Shown one piece after another: positions 1 through 10,810 of a stretch of 64,000 nt of DNA. The stretch comes from Lumbricus terrestris (Eukaryota; Annelida; Clitellata; Crassiclitellata; Lumbricidae): assembly GCA_949752735.1 (NCBI GenBank), contig OX457037.1:63861686-63925685 (forward strand). Reading direction: 5' to 3'. Below the pieces are notes generated by a model. The model was not told where the DNA came from, made no database searches, and saw only the letters and a list, made by a program, of their open reading frames with translations. The first letter of the stretch is position 1. Every line of letters begins with the position of its first letter. The position numbers and the translations under genes are program-made.

Positions 1-36
1 GTTCAAATCCACAGCAGGCTTTGGGACCGGCGATGC

Positions 37-366
37 TTATAGTCTTTCTAATCGCGACACCACCTTCGTCAGAGCTTCTCTAACATTAGACTGTACAGCA
101 GAGATTTCCTCCCTTACATTTAATTGAACCGATGTAATAGCATCTCTAGTTTTCATAGCATGTGATTGTATCGCTTCTTGCGTATTTCTAGCATGCGACT
201 GAATCACTTCTTGCGTATTCTTAGCATGCGACTGAATCACTTCATGTGTAGTCATAGCATTAGTCTGCATGGACGAATGCATGGAAGTTATCGCTTCCAT
301 TACCAACTCCAAAGATGAGGGAGGCCTAGAAGGCTGGGCAGGGGTGACCGCCCTAGAATTATCCAT
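37..366 (-). CDS. Gag-like coiled-coil ORF of a probable retroelement (109 aa)
   Basis: The ORF begins MDNSRAVTPAQPSRPPSSLE and continues with near-heptad repeats of the type HEVIQSHAKNTQ, three copies with slight changes around residues 40-75. It ends in a charged helix (SRLERL) and should form a coiled coil. Just beyond its stop, at positions 1-10, lies a tRNA T-arm-like GTTCAAATCC. The ORF at 59674-60303 (-) has the same layout: proline/acid-rich start, short coiled coil, T-arm-like GGTTCGAATCC beyond it. That ORF sits in a TG...CA bounded insert, so I infer both are N-terminal gag-like proteins of LTR-type elements. No protease, RT or zinc knuckle is seen. It could also be a host protein of unknown function. 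Confidence 0.35.
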   Translation of the reverse strand: MDNSRAVTPAQPSRPPSSLELVMEAITSMHSSMQTNAMTTHEVIQSHAKNTQEVIQSHARNTQEAIQSHAMKTRDAITSVQLNVREEISAVQSNVREALTKVVSRLERL

Positions 367-409
367 GGCGCTAAATCAGTTTCCTTTATCACTATCGCTA
401 GCAATGATC

Positions 410-2050
410 AAAGTCAGTAGATTTAATAATATTTCTTGTTATAATCAATCATTTGAATCTTCAGTCAACATCAGTTACATTCAATGCAATCAATATATTA
501 CAACTTATGCAATCAGCATATAGACCAGAGTATCATTTATTAAGATTCCCCGCTTTATCTCTAAGACCACAGGCCAATTTAGTAAATAGCCCAAATTATC
601 TATCACCGATCGCGTTTAATCTAAACGTACCTCAATTTCCGTCGCGAGGGATAAGGCTGAGATCGGATGCGAAGAATCCGAAGTTGTATGGAGTTCCGGG
701 AAATGCGTCGATGATATTGCGCCAGAAGTGAACCGTTGGGGTCCGACGCCCGTAGACCGATGGCGATAGACGCCGAACGAAAATAACCCGTCGAAATATA
801 ATTATTGACGCACTTAGGCCACACACTTTCAAATATCGCACGAAACGCAACAGGATTTGAAGGCGAGAAATAATTCGCTCCTGCGAAACGTAGAATGAAA
901 GGCTGGGACGATAAGCCTTTCACCCGAATTTTACTGAAGCGACTGATCACCGACAGAACGCCCAGCGATGACGATTCGACACACGCAGAACCGATATGTA
1001 TATTTCGACTACTTGTCGATAATGAATCACTAAGCAGAATTCGTTCTTAATCACAACGGCACAAAAACTCCTGCGTCGAACAACTCGTCACTCAAACGCG
1101 TCTGCATTCCTTGAGGTCCCGGCGTGATCTACCTCTCATCGAAATCTGGCCGTGTCTAACTGTCGACAGTGCGCGCTCCTTATATTATATTCTGACGCGA
1201 TTGACGTCAGAGCACAGGTGCTGACCGTCTACGTCATACGCGCGAAAGAGACCGCCAAAACCAGCCCCAGGTGCGCCATCGTATCTACCTCTGCCGTATC
1301 TCTTTCTGTATCTTCCTTACTCTGTCTCTATCTCAAAAACGCCACCTGACGACTGGGAAGACCACACACGAATCAAACCGATCTGTGTTTGAAGAATGGC
1401 CGCGACTCACACAGTGACGGCCTGTCCTTTTCCGTCTGCCCTGCTATCCTTCTGCCTGTGCATCTCCATACCTCTGCCTGTGCGCTCAACTATATCTGTC
1501 TGTGACATTCAGTCGACCTTCCCTCCTCTCTTTGCTTACCGCTCCTTCCAATGCGCTCATTAAACCGTGCGAAAACACGGCAGTTTCCATACAGGCAAGA
1601 AATCGGACTGTGTTTGACGACTACCGCCGACAGCGCGTCTTCTTCTCTGTCCGTCTTTATATCCTTTTCCATATCTCCGCTTGTCTCAGCGATCGTATCG
1701 GTCATAGCAGTCGCTTGTCCGGCTCAATATGCGCCTCCTTCACTCTCTATATCAAACGCGCTTAAACTGAAAGTGTGCAAATAATTCCCGACCGACCGGC
1801 GCTTCTCTGAAGACGACGGCCGAGGCGTGGACAGATTGCCGACATCGATCGCTTACCGACGACGACACGATCGCCGACCGCCCACGGCAATGCGTAACGG
1901 GCCGCTAGCGAATAAAACGCGGCGGAGGTAAAAATGCAAATGGCCGCTCTCAAAACATATAAGTCACCTGAAGCGCAAATGGTGGCGACCGGAAACCGTA
2001 ACCCAAATTATATGCAGGCGTTACACTAACAGCAGGATAGGCCTTGCAAA
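410..2050. other. Intergenic, no gene recognised; GC-rich stretch
   Basis: The first part is A/T-rich sequence upstream of the gag-like ORF. From about 1080 the base composition becomes noticeably more GC- and CpG-rich, with pyrimidine-rich runs (CTGCCTGTGC, CTCTTTGCTTACC) and many CG steps. The short ORFs here have no recognisable domain. This may be the rest of the retroelement that owns the ORF at 37-366, such as an LTR or promoter region, but I could not find matching terminal repeats. Confidence 0.3.
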
Positions 2051-2169
2051 ATTAATAAGTCTTGAGTCCAGATTGTATGGAGTCAACAGAGTCAGCCGCT
2101 CGCAGGGGAGGAAGGAAGACTGTTCCAGCATCTGGGGCCGGCCACTGAAAAAGCGCGGTCACCAAAGCG

Positions 2170-4110
2170 GGTTGTCATTCGCCGTTCGCGAAGATCGCTT
2201 TGAAGAGCGATCTAAGTCGCAACCCGGAAGCGGAGGAGTGCGTCCCGATAGTCTTCATGACTCTACGGTAGTCGCGCAGATACTCAGGCGCGGTTCCATG
2301 GATAGACATGTAAACAAGCAAGCAGATCTTAAATTCAATCCTATGGGGAACAGGCAGCCAGTGGAGGACATGAATGATTAATGTCTTTATTGCGCACAAA
2401 AGTCAAACCGTAACAAACGTGAGTCAAAAAAAATACAGTGCAATAGGAGTCAGGAAAAGCTAATGGCTTATATTACCCGTACCCCTCTTCCTTGACTATT
2501 TTCATGCAATGCATGCTATCATTTCACTTAACTAGAACATAATTGATGAAAGTAGCCTACTAGTGATAAAAATAATATGAGCATAGTAATAATAATAAAT
2601 AGGCCTAATAACAAACATAATTATAATAATAATACCAAGAAAATATTAGTGCAGCAGTAGGCCTATATCAACTCAAACCACATTGATATAAACGACACCA
2701 GAAAACATCATTATCAACCGTAGAGTTAAGAAATACTGACATACAGATTGCCTAGATACTGCGAGTGAAGCGAAGTAACGGCGCCACGCGATCATTATTA
2801 CTACCGATTGCAAATCAGTCTCGCGGCAGCATTGAGAACTGACTGCAGGCAATCCAGAAAACACATGGGTGAACCGACCAGCAGGCTGTTACAACGGTCA
2901 ACATGAGAGGTGGCAAAGGTAGCAACGGACGCTTTTGCAGCCTCGAAAGGCACGGATGTGATGCAGACTCTCAGGAGGCGGAGCTGACGGAAGCAGCATC
3001 CGACAGTTCGAGCCACACGACGCTACATGTATGGAGACATTGGAGAGGTCAGATTCTAGTATGACTCCGAGGTCGCGGACAGCTGCATTAGCGACCCAAC
3101 GGTCGGATCGAAGATCTGCAGACACTGAGTGTGCAAGTGTCAAGAGGAGGACACCGTCTAATGGCCGCAAAAAATAGGAAGTCCGTCTTCTCGGGGTTGA
3201 GACGGAGTCTGTTGGAACGCAACCATTCAGCAATTTCGCTCGACACCCAACTTCATCCGTGGCCGTTGCTTCCGCCTGCAGTTGATGGGTGGTGACCAAT
3301 GCCACGGATGGAGCTGCGAGTCATCAGCACAGAAATGTGATATTGAACCGAGACTGGTGGCGAGCTCACCAACGTCTACCGAGTACATGTATACAGCGGG
3401 AACAGCAGCGGTCCTAGTACAGGACCCTACGAGGGGGGGGCACCTCAGACGAGAGAGCGATGGGAGGATAAAGCTCCGTCGTAGAGCACCGTCTGTCGGC
3501 GTCCGTTTAGGTACGAATGGAGCTAGTCGAGCGCCAGTGGAAAACCGGTTTGCCGTCGCAATTTCGCGAAACGCCGGTGGTGATGCATCATCAGTAGCCG
3601 ACCTGATAATTATCAGAGACCCTTTGGTAGAAGTAGTCCGCCAAAGTATCAGCCAAAAGCTCCGGGTCAGCACCAGGTGCAGCGTTCCGGACCATGCCAA
3701 GTCCATCGTTGATCGCTCGCCATAGCGTCGCCGGATCACGCCGGGAGTCAAACTTCGACTTCCTGAAGCGACCCCGTTTTGACCGGACTAAGCAATGCAT
3801 TGACTTCAATGCCCCCCATCTAACTTCCGTGATCGCTATCCGTGCACAACCTCTCGAAGCGTCGCTCAAGCCATCTGGCACGGCGCTTCGCTGAGCGGCA
3901 ATTTGAGTCGAAGGCTACCACTTGTTGGACGAGCCCCGAACCCGACAGATGATTTCGTTCGTCGGCGCGTGGGTGTCGAGCACCTCGTCAAAGCACGAGG
4001 CTAATCGAGTCTGCGCCGGCGCCAGTCGGAAAGCCATTTTCGGAATATGGTGCATTGTGTTCACGCTTCATGGAATCCTCCATGCATGGAATGATCTTCT
4101 CTAGGACCTG
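2170..4110 (-). mobile_element. Decayed CR1/L2-type LINE, linker plus reverse transcriptase
   Basis: Fragments in several frames follow the order of a CR1/L2-group non-LTR retrotransposon. The linker before the RT comes first (DTHAPTNEIICRVR near 3980, then AKRRARWLERRFERL near 3885-3830). Next is the RT core with a YADD-like box read as CADDSQLH (near 3330-3290). The C-terminal RT block follows (SVLNAAARLICNR near 2840-2805, then LHWLPVPHRIEFKICLLVYM near 2355-2295). Changes of frame and stops show it is dead. The endonuclease part is missing or unrecognisable, so the copy is probably 5'-truncated. The reading jumps from DRVAPLLR (near 2780) to LHWLPV (near 2365), where intact elements have only a residue or two. 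Confidence 0.8.
2370..2770. repeat. AT-rich insertion inside the LINE RT domain
   Basis: About 400 bp separate two peptides that are adjacent in intact CR1/L2 reverse transcriptases. The insert is AT-rich with runs of AATAATAAT and two TAGGCCTA motifs. I see no clear inverted termini or duplication, so its class is unknown. Confidence 0.5.
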
Positions 4111-4303
4111 CATTTGGTGATAAGATACGGTAACCTCGCACGACCCACTTGACTAATTTTGTCGCACCTTTAATCGTTCGTTTGTTAATCGTTGCTGGCG
4201 CTGTGAATCATCTGGCTGTCACGCGAATCATGGTCTTCAATGGATGAACTTTAACAAGACATTCTTTCCAGATGTTAATTGCGAACCTATACTTACCTAG
4301 TTC

Positions 4304-4564
4304 TTAGTCCTTCGTGTGCATGTCTTCATATTGGTCAACGCATCTCCTCCACTCGACTGAGTCGACTCTGCTCATCGCTAGTTGCTGCGCCTCCTCCCTC
4401 AACTTCTTCAGGCTGATGTTTTCTAGCCAGTTCTTCCTTGATCTCCCTTTCTTCCTTCTCCATTCAGATTTCACAACATCGCATGCATGACTTCTAAGCT
4501 TATACTCATCCATACGCCACACATGCCTTTTGCAATCTTCAACCTTCTCTTTCTGAACCAACAA
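4304..4564 (-). pseudogene. C-terminal fragment of an RTE-like LINE ORF
   Basis: This 86-residue ORF reads HVWRMDEYKL, RKKGRSRKNWLENI, then EEAQQLAMSRVDSVEWRRCV. That matches the pattern at the very end of RTE-type LINE polyproteins (GH-LRM-, RGRPR-W---, A-DR--WR). Only the tail is present. The reading frame does not continue upstream of about 4564. Confidence 0.6.
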
Positions 4565-5057
4565 TCTGAAGAATTCAGATGGGATGAAACAAAAGGATTA
4601 ACGACACGAGTATAATTCAATGATGGGATTTTGTGGTGCAAACAGTTTGTAAATAAATGTAGGCCTCAGATCTCCACAAGTCGCCCGTAAAGGAGGAGTC
4701 ATGATGCCATGAATGTAAGGGAGAGTGCTGGAAGATGCCCATGCTAGCGTTCAAACGGCCGTTTTTCCCGCCCCCGCCCCGAAACCTGAATTTTCCCCAC
4801 CCCAAAGCAGAGGGACTTAGGCATTTATTCATCCAAACAAAACTGCAAGCTATCGGCAAATTAGGCTGGATAATATAATGCTTAAAAATCCATTATTCCT
4901 CAAGACCAAAGCAAAGCAACGACCTCACCTCCGTAAACAGGTAAATACGGAAAATTAGATGATTTGCTTTCGTTACAGATCAGAAATTCCAGATGAAGAA
5001 ATTTCGAAAGCCATTAGTCTATCTTTTGATTTGAAAATGGCATAATATTTAATCTAA
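4565..5057. other. Gap between LINE fragment and propeller exon
   Basis: No domain is recognised. It includes a short CCCGCCCCCGCCCC run near 4770 and otherwise ordinary A/T-rich sequence. The 3' untranslated region of the propeller gene on the - strand should lie here, ending beyond 5058. Confidence 0.3.
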
Positions 5058-5963
5058 TCATTTGTAAGCAAAAAGCAAAATCTGTCCTTCTCTGTTCATC
5101 ACATTGTTGTCGGCTACAATCAGTCGACCATTTGACTCCTCCAGAAGAATCCTCGATGGACCTTGTAATGCGTCCTTTTCTTTCGAAAGAATTTCTCTCT
5201 TAAATTCCAAATCTGAATCCAATAAAAGGACTCGATTGCTGTTTCGATCAGCGACAAAGACGAATCCATTTCCGTCGACTGACAAATGAATTGGACAATA
5301 CCTTTGTCCAGTGGAAGATATAATTATGTCCGATGTCGAACGACTTCTTACATTTTCCACCTGCATCTACCAGCCACACTCGAAGTCGATCATCTTCTCT
5401 AGTATATCCATGACTGATCACAAAATCACCGTTTGTCAGTTTTATGGCATGTCTCGGATACCGAAGACCTGCGTCTGAAGTTAGTACTGGGCCTACTTCT
5501 CGAAGCAGTAGCCCTTCTGAAGAATATTCGTTTAATTTGTGTCTACGTAGAACGGGTAAAATGACACTCGATTCATCTGTAACTGACAGACACCACCCGC
5601 AATCATCTCCAGTCTCCCATTTCTTTATTAATTTTCCATTTCGATCAACTCTGAGTATTTGATTCGAACTCCACGAATCCGTGAAATCGATGATGTAGAG
5701 ACATTCCTTCCTGTTACAGGATACTATATCCAAAGGATCATTGACTTTCTTCAAATTCCATCGACGAATGAAACAAAATTTAATGGAATCGTAGACTTCC
5801 ACTTCTGAACTCTTGCCATTAGTAACAAACAATTCTTTGTCTAAGATTGCAAGTCCATTAATTTCTTTCCTATTTCTGGAAGCCTTTATTGTGATATTCT
5901 GAATTAAAACGGGATTCGATTTATAGTCAGTTTGAAGATTTTCTGAACATAAGAACAAACACT
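5058..5963 (-). CDS. NHL/TRIM-type beta-propeller terminal exon, frameshifted
   Basis: The exon codes for repeated blade segments typical of the C-terminal six-bladed NHL-like propeller of TRIM2/3-type proteins: ILDKELFVTNGKSSEVEVYD, YIIDFTDS, ILRVDRNGKLIKKW, YPRHAIKLTNGDFVISHGY, HLSVDGNGFVFVADRNSNRV, ESNGRLIVADN. It is close to the + strand exon at 63358-64000, sharing RWNLK, NGKLIKKW/KGKLIKKW, VTDESSVIL/VTDESNVIL and SHGY. I place the acceptor at TTAACAG|AG (start 5963) because it keeps phase 1 as in the paralogue; TTTTTAG 12 bp upstream is the alternative. The first two thirds and the last third are in different frames, switching near 5300-5350, so the copy is mutated or the assembly has an indel. 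The stop is at 5058. Confidence 0.7.
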
Positions 5964-6344
5964 CTGTTAACGACCTAAAAATCAAATTGAAATGAGCACA
6001 TAAAATAATTTTAAAAAAACAATTTGAGAGCGGAACAGCGTCTAAAAGCTATTTCAAGGTAAATGTGACAAATCTTAAAGCCAATGTGCAGTCTTTCCTG
6101 ATCATTTTTGTGTTGTTTCCGTCAAGAAGATCAGACCTCAGATTTACATTAGCGCGGATATAGCTTCTACGCAGGTGGATACAGTGATTGTTCAGGTACA
6201 GTAGATATTGAAAGTAGACTAAGTCTTATAAATACAATTATTATGAAGATACTTTGCAAAACGTAGGCTCATGGACAAGCTAAAATTCTGTTTGACTTAG
6301 CGACATCCCGATAAAGATTGTAACATTCTATTTTATGTTACAAC

Positions 6345-6525
6345 CATGGGCGGAGACTTAGGGGGACAGAGGGACGGTCCCCCCAATGGATGTGGTGGGG
6401 GACCGCCCATGCATTTGTTCCTCCCAATCGTTAAGTGGTAGAACATGTACACACAAAAATCTCGCGGCCTTCCTTCGCCGCTCGTTTTCGTCCCCCGAAA
6501 GTATCCGCCCAAGTCTCCGCCTATG
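6345..6525. mobile_element. hAT-type MITE, CATGGGCGGA family (copy 1)
   Basis: Termini are CATGGGCGGAGACTTA and its inverse (AAGTCTCCGCCTATG). Flanks GTTACAAC (6337-6344) and GCTACAGC (6526-6533) match at 6 of 8 bases, as expected of an aged 8-bp target duplication. It is 181 bp with no coding capacity. Confidence 0.7.
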
Positions 6526-6857
6526 GCTACAGCATGCTGTGCTTATTCAATTAAATGTTAAATGCATTGCTCTTTGATACTTTCTCAAATAGAATCTAAA
6601 TTGTGTTGAATGTGCTTTCACAAAATTCTTAGCCGACCGGTGACTACTTCTCCGAAACAGCATTCAGCTTCCACCCGAAGTGACACATACTGAAACCGAC
6701 TCCATGATTTCCCAATTGCAAAACGGCTTTTGTAAAGCACGCCAAGTCATCATCAATCAGAGTAAAGCCGTTTACTAGTAGCGTGTCGAAGATGGACTCA
6801 AAATATTATTTATGGTACGTTCATCATAATCAACGGATATTCAAGGTTTTTTCTTAC

Positions 6858-6974
6858 CCAGATGAAATTTTACTTCGAGCTCTTTTTGCTTTTTCAGTAG
6901 ACGATCCTGTTTGGCTTCCCATGCTCTCTTCTGGTCATCGATATCCTTCACCAGTTGTTGTACTTTATCCTTTT
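6858..6974 (-). CDS. Coiled-coil exon (39 codons, phase 1-1)
   Basis: The exon is bounded by ACTTGAAG| and |GTAAGAAA and reads EKDKVQQLVKDIDDQKRAWE followed by KKQKELEVKFHLG. It is a charged amphipathic helix suited to a coiled coil. It begins and ends in phase 1 and is 117 bp long, as is the duplicate at 7826-7942. Its phase fits the exon at 9112-9216 upstream and the propeller exon at 5963 downstream. I infer it forms the stalk between an N-terminal module and the NHL propeller, as the exon at 56796-57011 does in the + strand gene. Confidence 0.65.
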
Positions 6975-7825
6975 CTTCAAGTAAAATTAGATAGAAAGAC
7001 ACTAATCGATATCCCTCCACAGTTGTTGTTTTGTGTTCTTTTCTTCAAGTAAAATTAGGTAAGCTAAAGCTGCACTTTTCATGTTATGATCCTAACGATA
7101 TGCTACGGTAGGCTACCAACATTTGCATTTTGATTTTTAATCCTTTGAAAATATCATCTAGTGTTTCGATGTTGAATTCAATTTTGTGGTCTAGAGCAAT
7201 TATTATCATAATCATTCTAGATTAACGTGTCTATTACTGCACAAGTCTTATCAAGTCGAACCTTGTGTATTGTGTAATCACCGCATTGCCGTCATTATCA
7301 ACATACGAATGGTAGGTCTATAAATTGATGACCATTCAAAAAGAGAAACTTTATCAATCATCACAATCCTATCCAGAAGTTTAATTGAATTCCAATCAGA
7401 CAATAAAAAGCTAGCCTGACAATTTTCAAAGAAGCGCATAATGTTCTATAGGCTTACGAAGACCAATAATCATAATGATCAGTTTAAAACAAAATAAGCG
7501 TAGGCCCTATATTATAATTGTCAGTTAAGCAACTGGAACAAGAACAATTTCAATAGCAGATCTATGCAATAACACCGATCTGGAACTTCTTGATCAAGTT
7601 ATAAAAACATAGGCCTACACAGATTTGTCCTGGTTCTGGTTCTGTAGAACCTAATTGCAAATTCTACTGTGAGGACTCAGCAGAGTTGTAAGCACTTAAA
7701 GCAGCCCGCGAAAGATGATCCTGCGTCAATCAAAGTAAACCAATCAATTAATTATCATGTCGTAGTTGGACTCAGAATTTAAGATAGGCTGCTCTTAATC
7801 AACGGTTATTCGAGAGCTTTCTTAC

Positions 7826-7942
7826 CCAAATGAAGTTTCGTTTCGAGCTCTCTTTGCTTTTTCAGCAGAAGAGCTTGTTCTACTTCCCATGCTCTCTTCT
7901 AGTCATTGATATCCTTCTCCAAACGTCTTATTTTGTTCCTTG
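7826..7942 (-). pseudogene. Duplicated coiled-coil exon with an in-frame stop
   Basis: It is a second copy of the 6858-6974 exon, with the same length, splice sites and phase. It reads RLEKDIND*KRAWEVEQ and then LLKKQRELETKLHLG. The stop is a TAG where the sister has CAG (Gln). If the exon is skipped, the reading frame is kept because it is symmetric, so the stop need not kill the gene. It may be a poison exon or simply a decaying copy. Confidence 0.6.
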
Positions 7943-8720
7943 CTTCAAGTAAAAATTAAGTAAAACTACACTGTCTTGTGTGCTATGATACTATTTGAAA
8001 ACGATACCTTGAAGTAGACCTTGCCAAATTTTATCGTTTAGACCATATTTTTGAGTATAGAATTTTGACATTGAATATAATTCAGTGATCGTTATACATG
8101 AGTAGCCTACTGTAACATAGCAATTATCATGACCTAGCCTATTATCGGAATCTTATCTAGTCTAACCCTGTTTAGTCTAATATCATCTCGTTGGTGTATC
8201 TATCAAAACACGAGAGGTAGACCTATAAATTGATTGCCGTTTCAATCAGAGAACTTTATCAATAATTGAAACCCTATCCAGAAGTTCGTTTGAAATTAAA
8301 TCACACAGTATTATCTCAAAGAAGCGCATAACGGTGTACGATAATTATAGCCAAGACAGTGAGATCCGTTTAGAACAAATTTAACGTTATTGGCAATTAA
8401 GAAACTGGAGTAAGAACGATTATTTCATGAGCAGATGTACCTGTAGGGCCTTTGTAGGCCTAACAATAACGCGAAATAGAATCTCATGGTAGACGAAGCG
8501 CTATCAAGGGTTAGTTGACCGCTTTTGCATTTCTAATCATCAGTGATTATGTGGAAATTCAGTCTGGACGAGTCAGGGCAACCCGAGTGACTCAGTGAAA
8601 GCATGAACAGAACGCATGAAAACAAATGTGGGACCGAACATAGACCGAAGATTATTTCGTTCGCACGGAATGTAGAACATCGATCTTGAGGCAGCAGCTA
8701 TCAAGCAGGTTGCACTACAT

Positions 8721-9014
8721 CATGGGCGGAGACCTAGGGTGGGACAGGGGGGACGGTCCCCCAATCGAGGCCCATGCATTTGTCCACCCCCCAATCGTTG
8801 AGCGTCACGACTAAAAAAAAGGTCATCAACTTTTTGGCGGCGAAAATAGAAATTTCGTCAAGATTTCGCCGGATGACTAAAAAAAGGTCGTTAGAAATTT
8901 TGGACGGCAAAAGATGGAAATTTTTCGGCGACACTCAGCCATTCGTCCGTCCGTCAAAAATCTCGCGTAATTCCGTTTCGCCCCCCCCAGTCTCCGCCCA
9001 GGTCTCCGCCCGTG
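8721..9014. mobile_element. hAT-type MITE, CATGGGCGGA family (copy 2)
   Basis: The element is bounded by CATGGGCGGAGACC and GGTCTCCGCCCGTG with a perfect 8-bp duplication CACTACAT (8713-8720 and 9015-9022). It is 294 bp. The interior holds GACTAAAAAAAAGGTCATC, part of the GATGAC...GTCATC module seen in several other elements of this window. Confidence 0.85.
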
Positions 9015-9111
9015 CACTACATCAGGCTCTATTGTAGCCTACAGTTGCATAACTAAATAATATCAATTATGATGATCGTGAGTGGATACATAGGATCCAC
9101 TCCGCACAAAC

Positions 9112-9216
9112 CCGATCGTAATTCAGATTCCAATTGATGCACACGTTGTATCAAGTAACCTTCAGTTCTGCGAAGTTGCGTATTCGTCGAGCCCCTTTCA
9201 AGCTCCTGAATCATAT
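9112..9216 (-). CDS. Coiled-coil exon (35 codons, phase 1-1)
   Basis: The sequence reads MIQELERGSTNTQLRRTEGY then LIQRVHQLESELRS between GAACAG| and CGG|GTTTGTG. The donor is weak. It starts with two bases and ends with one, so it is in phase with the exons at 7942 and 6974. The heptad-like leucine/charge pattern suggests coiled coil. It is probably part of the same left-hand - strand gene. Confidence 0.5.
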
Positions 9217-9602
9217 CTGTTCATAATTTAAAATAATTTTAAATGCTAAGGTTATTATAGCTACAATAATTGCGATGATCACGAGTGAAATCATATGAAC
9301 AAACTTCGAACAATATAAGTTAGAAAAGATTGGCAACGCTCGAATGAGAAATATTAGTTCATATAGTAGCCTCAATCATACAAGATAGCAAACAATGGCG
9401 CAGCAAACGCAAGTCTTAGTCAGGTCAATATACGGAATTTCGGGCACACGCGAATCCATTAAGACAGAGATGCAGCTTAGGCCTATAGCTAAAAAGCAAT
9501 TTAAGAAAAGTAAGTGTTAAGCTTATGTTGAGAACGATGTGACATAAGCGACCGTCGTGAGCGATATAGGCCTACTTAAGGTTACTTAGGCATAGGTCTA
9601 TT

Positions 9603-9753
9603 CATGGGCGGAGTTTGGTTTCCGTTCTTGGAGGGGATAAAGCCTTCTTGGGGGGGCTAAGCCCGGGAAAAGATAGCATTTGCACGGTAAAAAATGAATC
9701 TGGGCCTTTTTGGGGGCTTACCCCTCCCTTGCGCCTGATAAACTCCGCCCATG
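9603..9753. mobile_element. hAT-type MITE, CATGGGCGGAGTTTGG subfamily
   Basis: It is 151 bp, with ends CATGGGCGGAGTTTGG and AACTCCGCCCATG, flanked by a perfect GGTCTATT duplication (9595-9602, 9754-9761). The interior TTCTTGGGGGGGCTAAGCCC and AATCTGGGCC reappear at both ends of the 3.8-kb element at 15980-19808, so this is probably its deletion derivative. Confidence 0.88.
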
Positions 9754-10069
9754 GGTCTATTCCATAGCCTAACGCTATAAGCGTCATCTTTGATCCAGGA
9801 CAGTGTCTGATTTGTTACTATGTGCACATAGCACAAAAGCAATACAAGATAACCTTTAGTAGGCTGGAACAATTTAATTTACGTAGGCCTAAATAAGTCT
9901 TAGCTCCTATAGGTCATATTCTACTTTTGAAACAATTAATCTGATTCAAATCAAGCATTTTTGCAAACCACAACTTGCGTTTTTATTATGCTGAAGTGGG
10001 TCGTTGGTCTAGAATATTTTAAAATGATATTGTTTTTATTATTGACATTCCCCATCTCATAGAAATAAT

Positions 10070-10075
10070 TTTATT
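10070..10075 (-). terminator. AATAAA polyadenylation signal after the CARD-like exon
   Basis: On the - strand AATAAA follows the TAG stop of the CARD-like exon by about 20 bases. A second AATAAA lies further down near 10035. This supports, but does not prove, that the exon is terminal. Confidence 0.45.
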
Positions 10076-10096
10076 GCATGTGGAAATGTGAATTGG

Positions 10097-10437
10097 CTAA
10101 TAACCGTCTGAATCGGGCAGTTCCTCTGGTTGTACACGGATCGCAGGTCCTGGTTCTTGATTGTCGATCTCATCGACTAAGTAGTGATTGTCTTTACTCA
10201 AAGCTTGTCGTACAATAAGAAATGCTCTGGGATGCTGAATGGCAAATAGATGATTGAGAATAGCTCTACATCTGTCTGATGCGATAGGATTCTTGCGGTG
10301 CATCCTTTGATTTTGGTCGATGGTGATCACGTGTTCTTGCACCAGCCAATCACACAGCCGATCCGGTTCAACATCGGACACAAATTTGGCATAGACGTTC
10401 AATATCCGATACCGTACCTCATCATTTGTGAAAACAT
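10097..10437 (-). CDS. CARD/death-fold-like exon
   Basis: After an acceptor TTATTTATCAG| the exon reads FTNDEVRYRILNVYAKFVSD, then VEPDRLCDWLVQEHVITIDQ and SDRCRAILNHLFAIQHPRAF, followed by LIVRQALSKDNHYLVDEID. This follows the CARD helix pattern: LV-DV-P---LD-L-Q--V-T--Q, then a C--IL--L----P-AF---R-AL block. CARD domains make homotypic contacts in innate immune and apoptotic signalling. The frame ends at DSDGY followed by TAG, with AATAAA about 20 bases on. It could instead splice at ACG|GTTATT, which would leave phase 1 and join the coiled-coil exon at 9216. The first exon(s) were not found. Fold assignment is by eye. Confidence 0.6.
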
Positions 10438-10810
10438 CTGATAAATAACACAAACATTTTGCAACTAAGAACATTAAACATTTTCATTAAAGGCTAATTC
10501 TCAAATTTCTTCTATCAAAGATGACTTCATATTTTGTACTAATTACGCTAGACCTATAAACTGTCAACCAATCAGTCAAGTTGATCAAAAGTTTTTGTGG
10601 AACATACCTTATACATGCATAGTTGGGCCTACATACTTTTTTCTTCATATGGGTAGATAACAGTAGCTTATACAGATTTCTATGACGTATATTTTTGTGC
10701 TGAAAGTGCAGTTTCCTTACCAGCTGTCTCAACTGGAGTTCAAGATGGAAATTGAACATAATACTAGCAAAAATACAGAATTTACAGCTGCTGTTCTTTT
10801 TATTTGAGAA
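10438..10810. other. Upstream flank of the CARD-like exon
   Basis: This is A/T-rich intron or intergenic sequence on the - strand upstream side, without a convincing exon. The last eight bases (TTTGAGAA, 10803-10810) are the target duplication of the following hAT element. Confidence 0.3.

Larger units (their letters stand above)
6640..8560. repeat. Tandem segmental duplication carrying a coiled-coil exon
   Basis: Two units of roughly 0.9-1 kb follow each other (about 6640-7600 and 7660-8560). The exon at 6858-6974 pairs with 7826-7942, and intron sequence matches on both sides. Examples are the CTATAAATTGATGACC/CTATAAATTGATTGCC stretch with CCTATCCAGAAGTT, and AAAGAAGCGCATAA, near 7320-7450 and 8220-8330. 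Confidence 0.75.

Noticed and set aside
3282..3725. 147-aa + strand ORF
   Set aside because: It is antisense to the CR1/L2-type reverse transcriptase read on the - strand.
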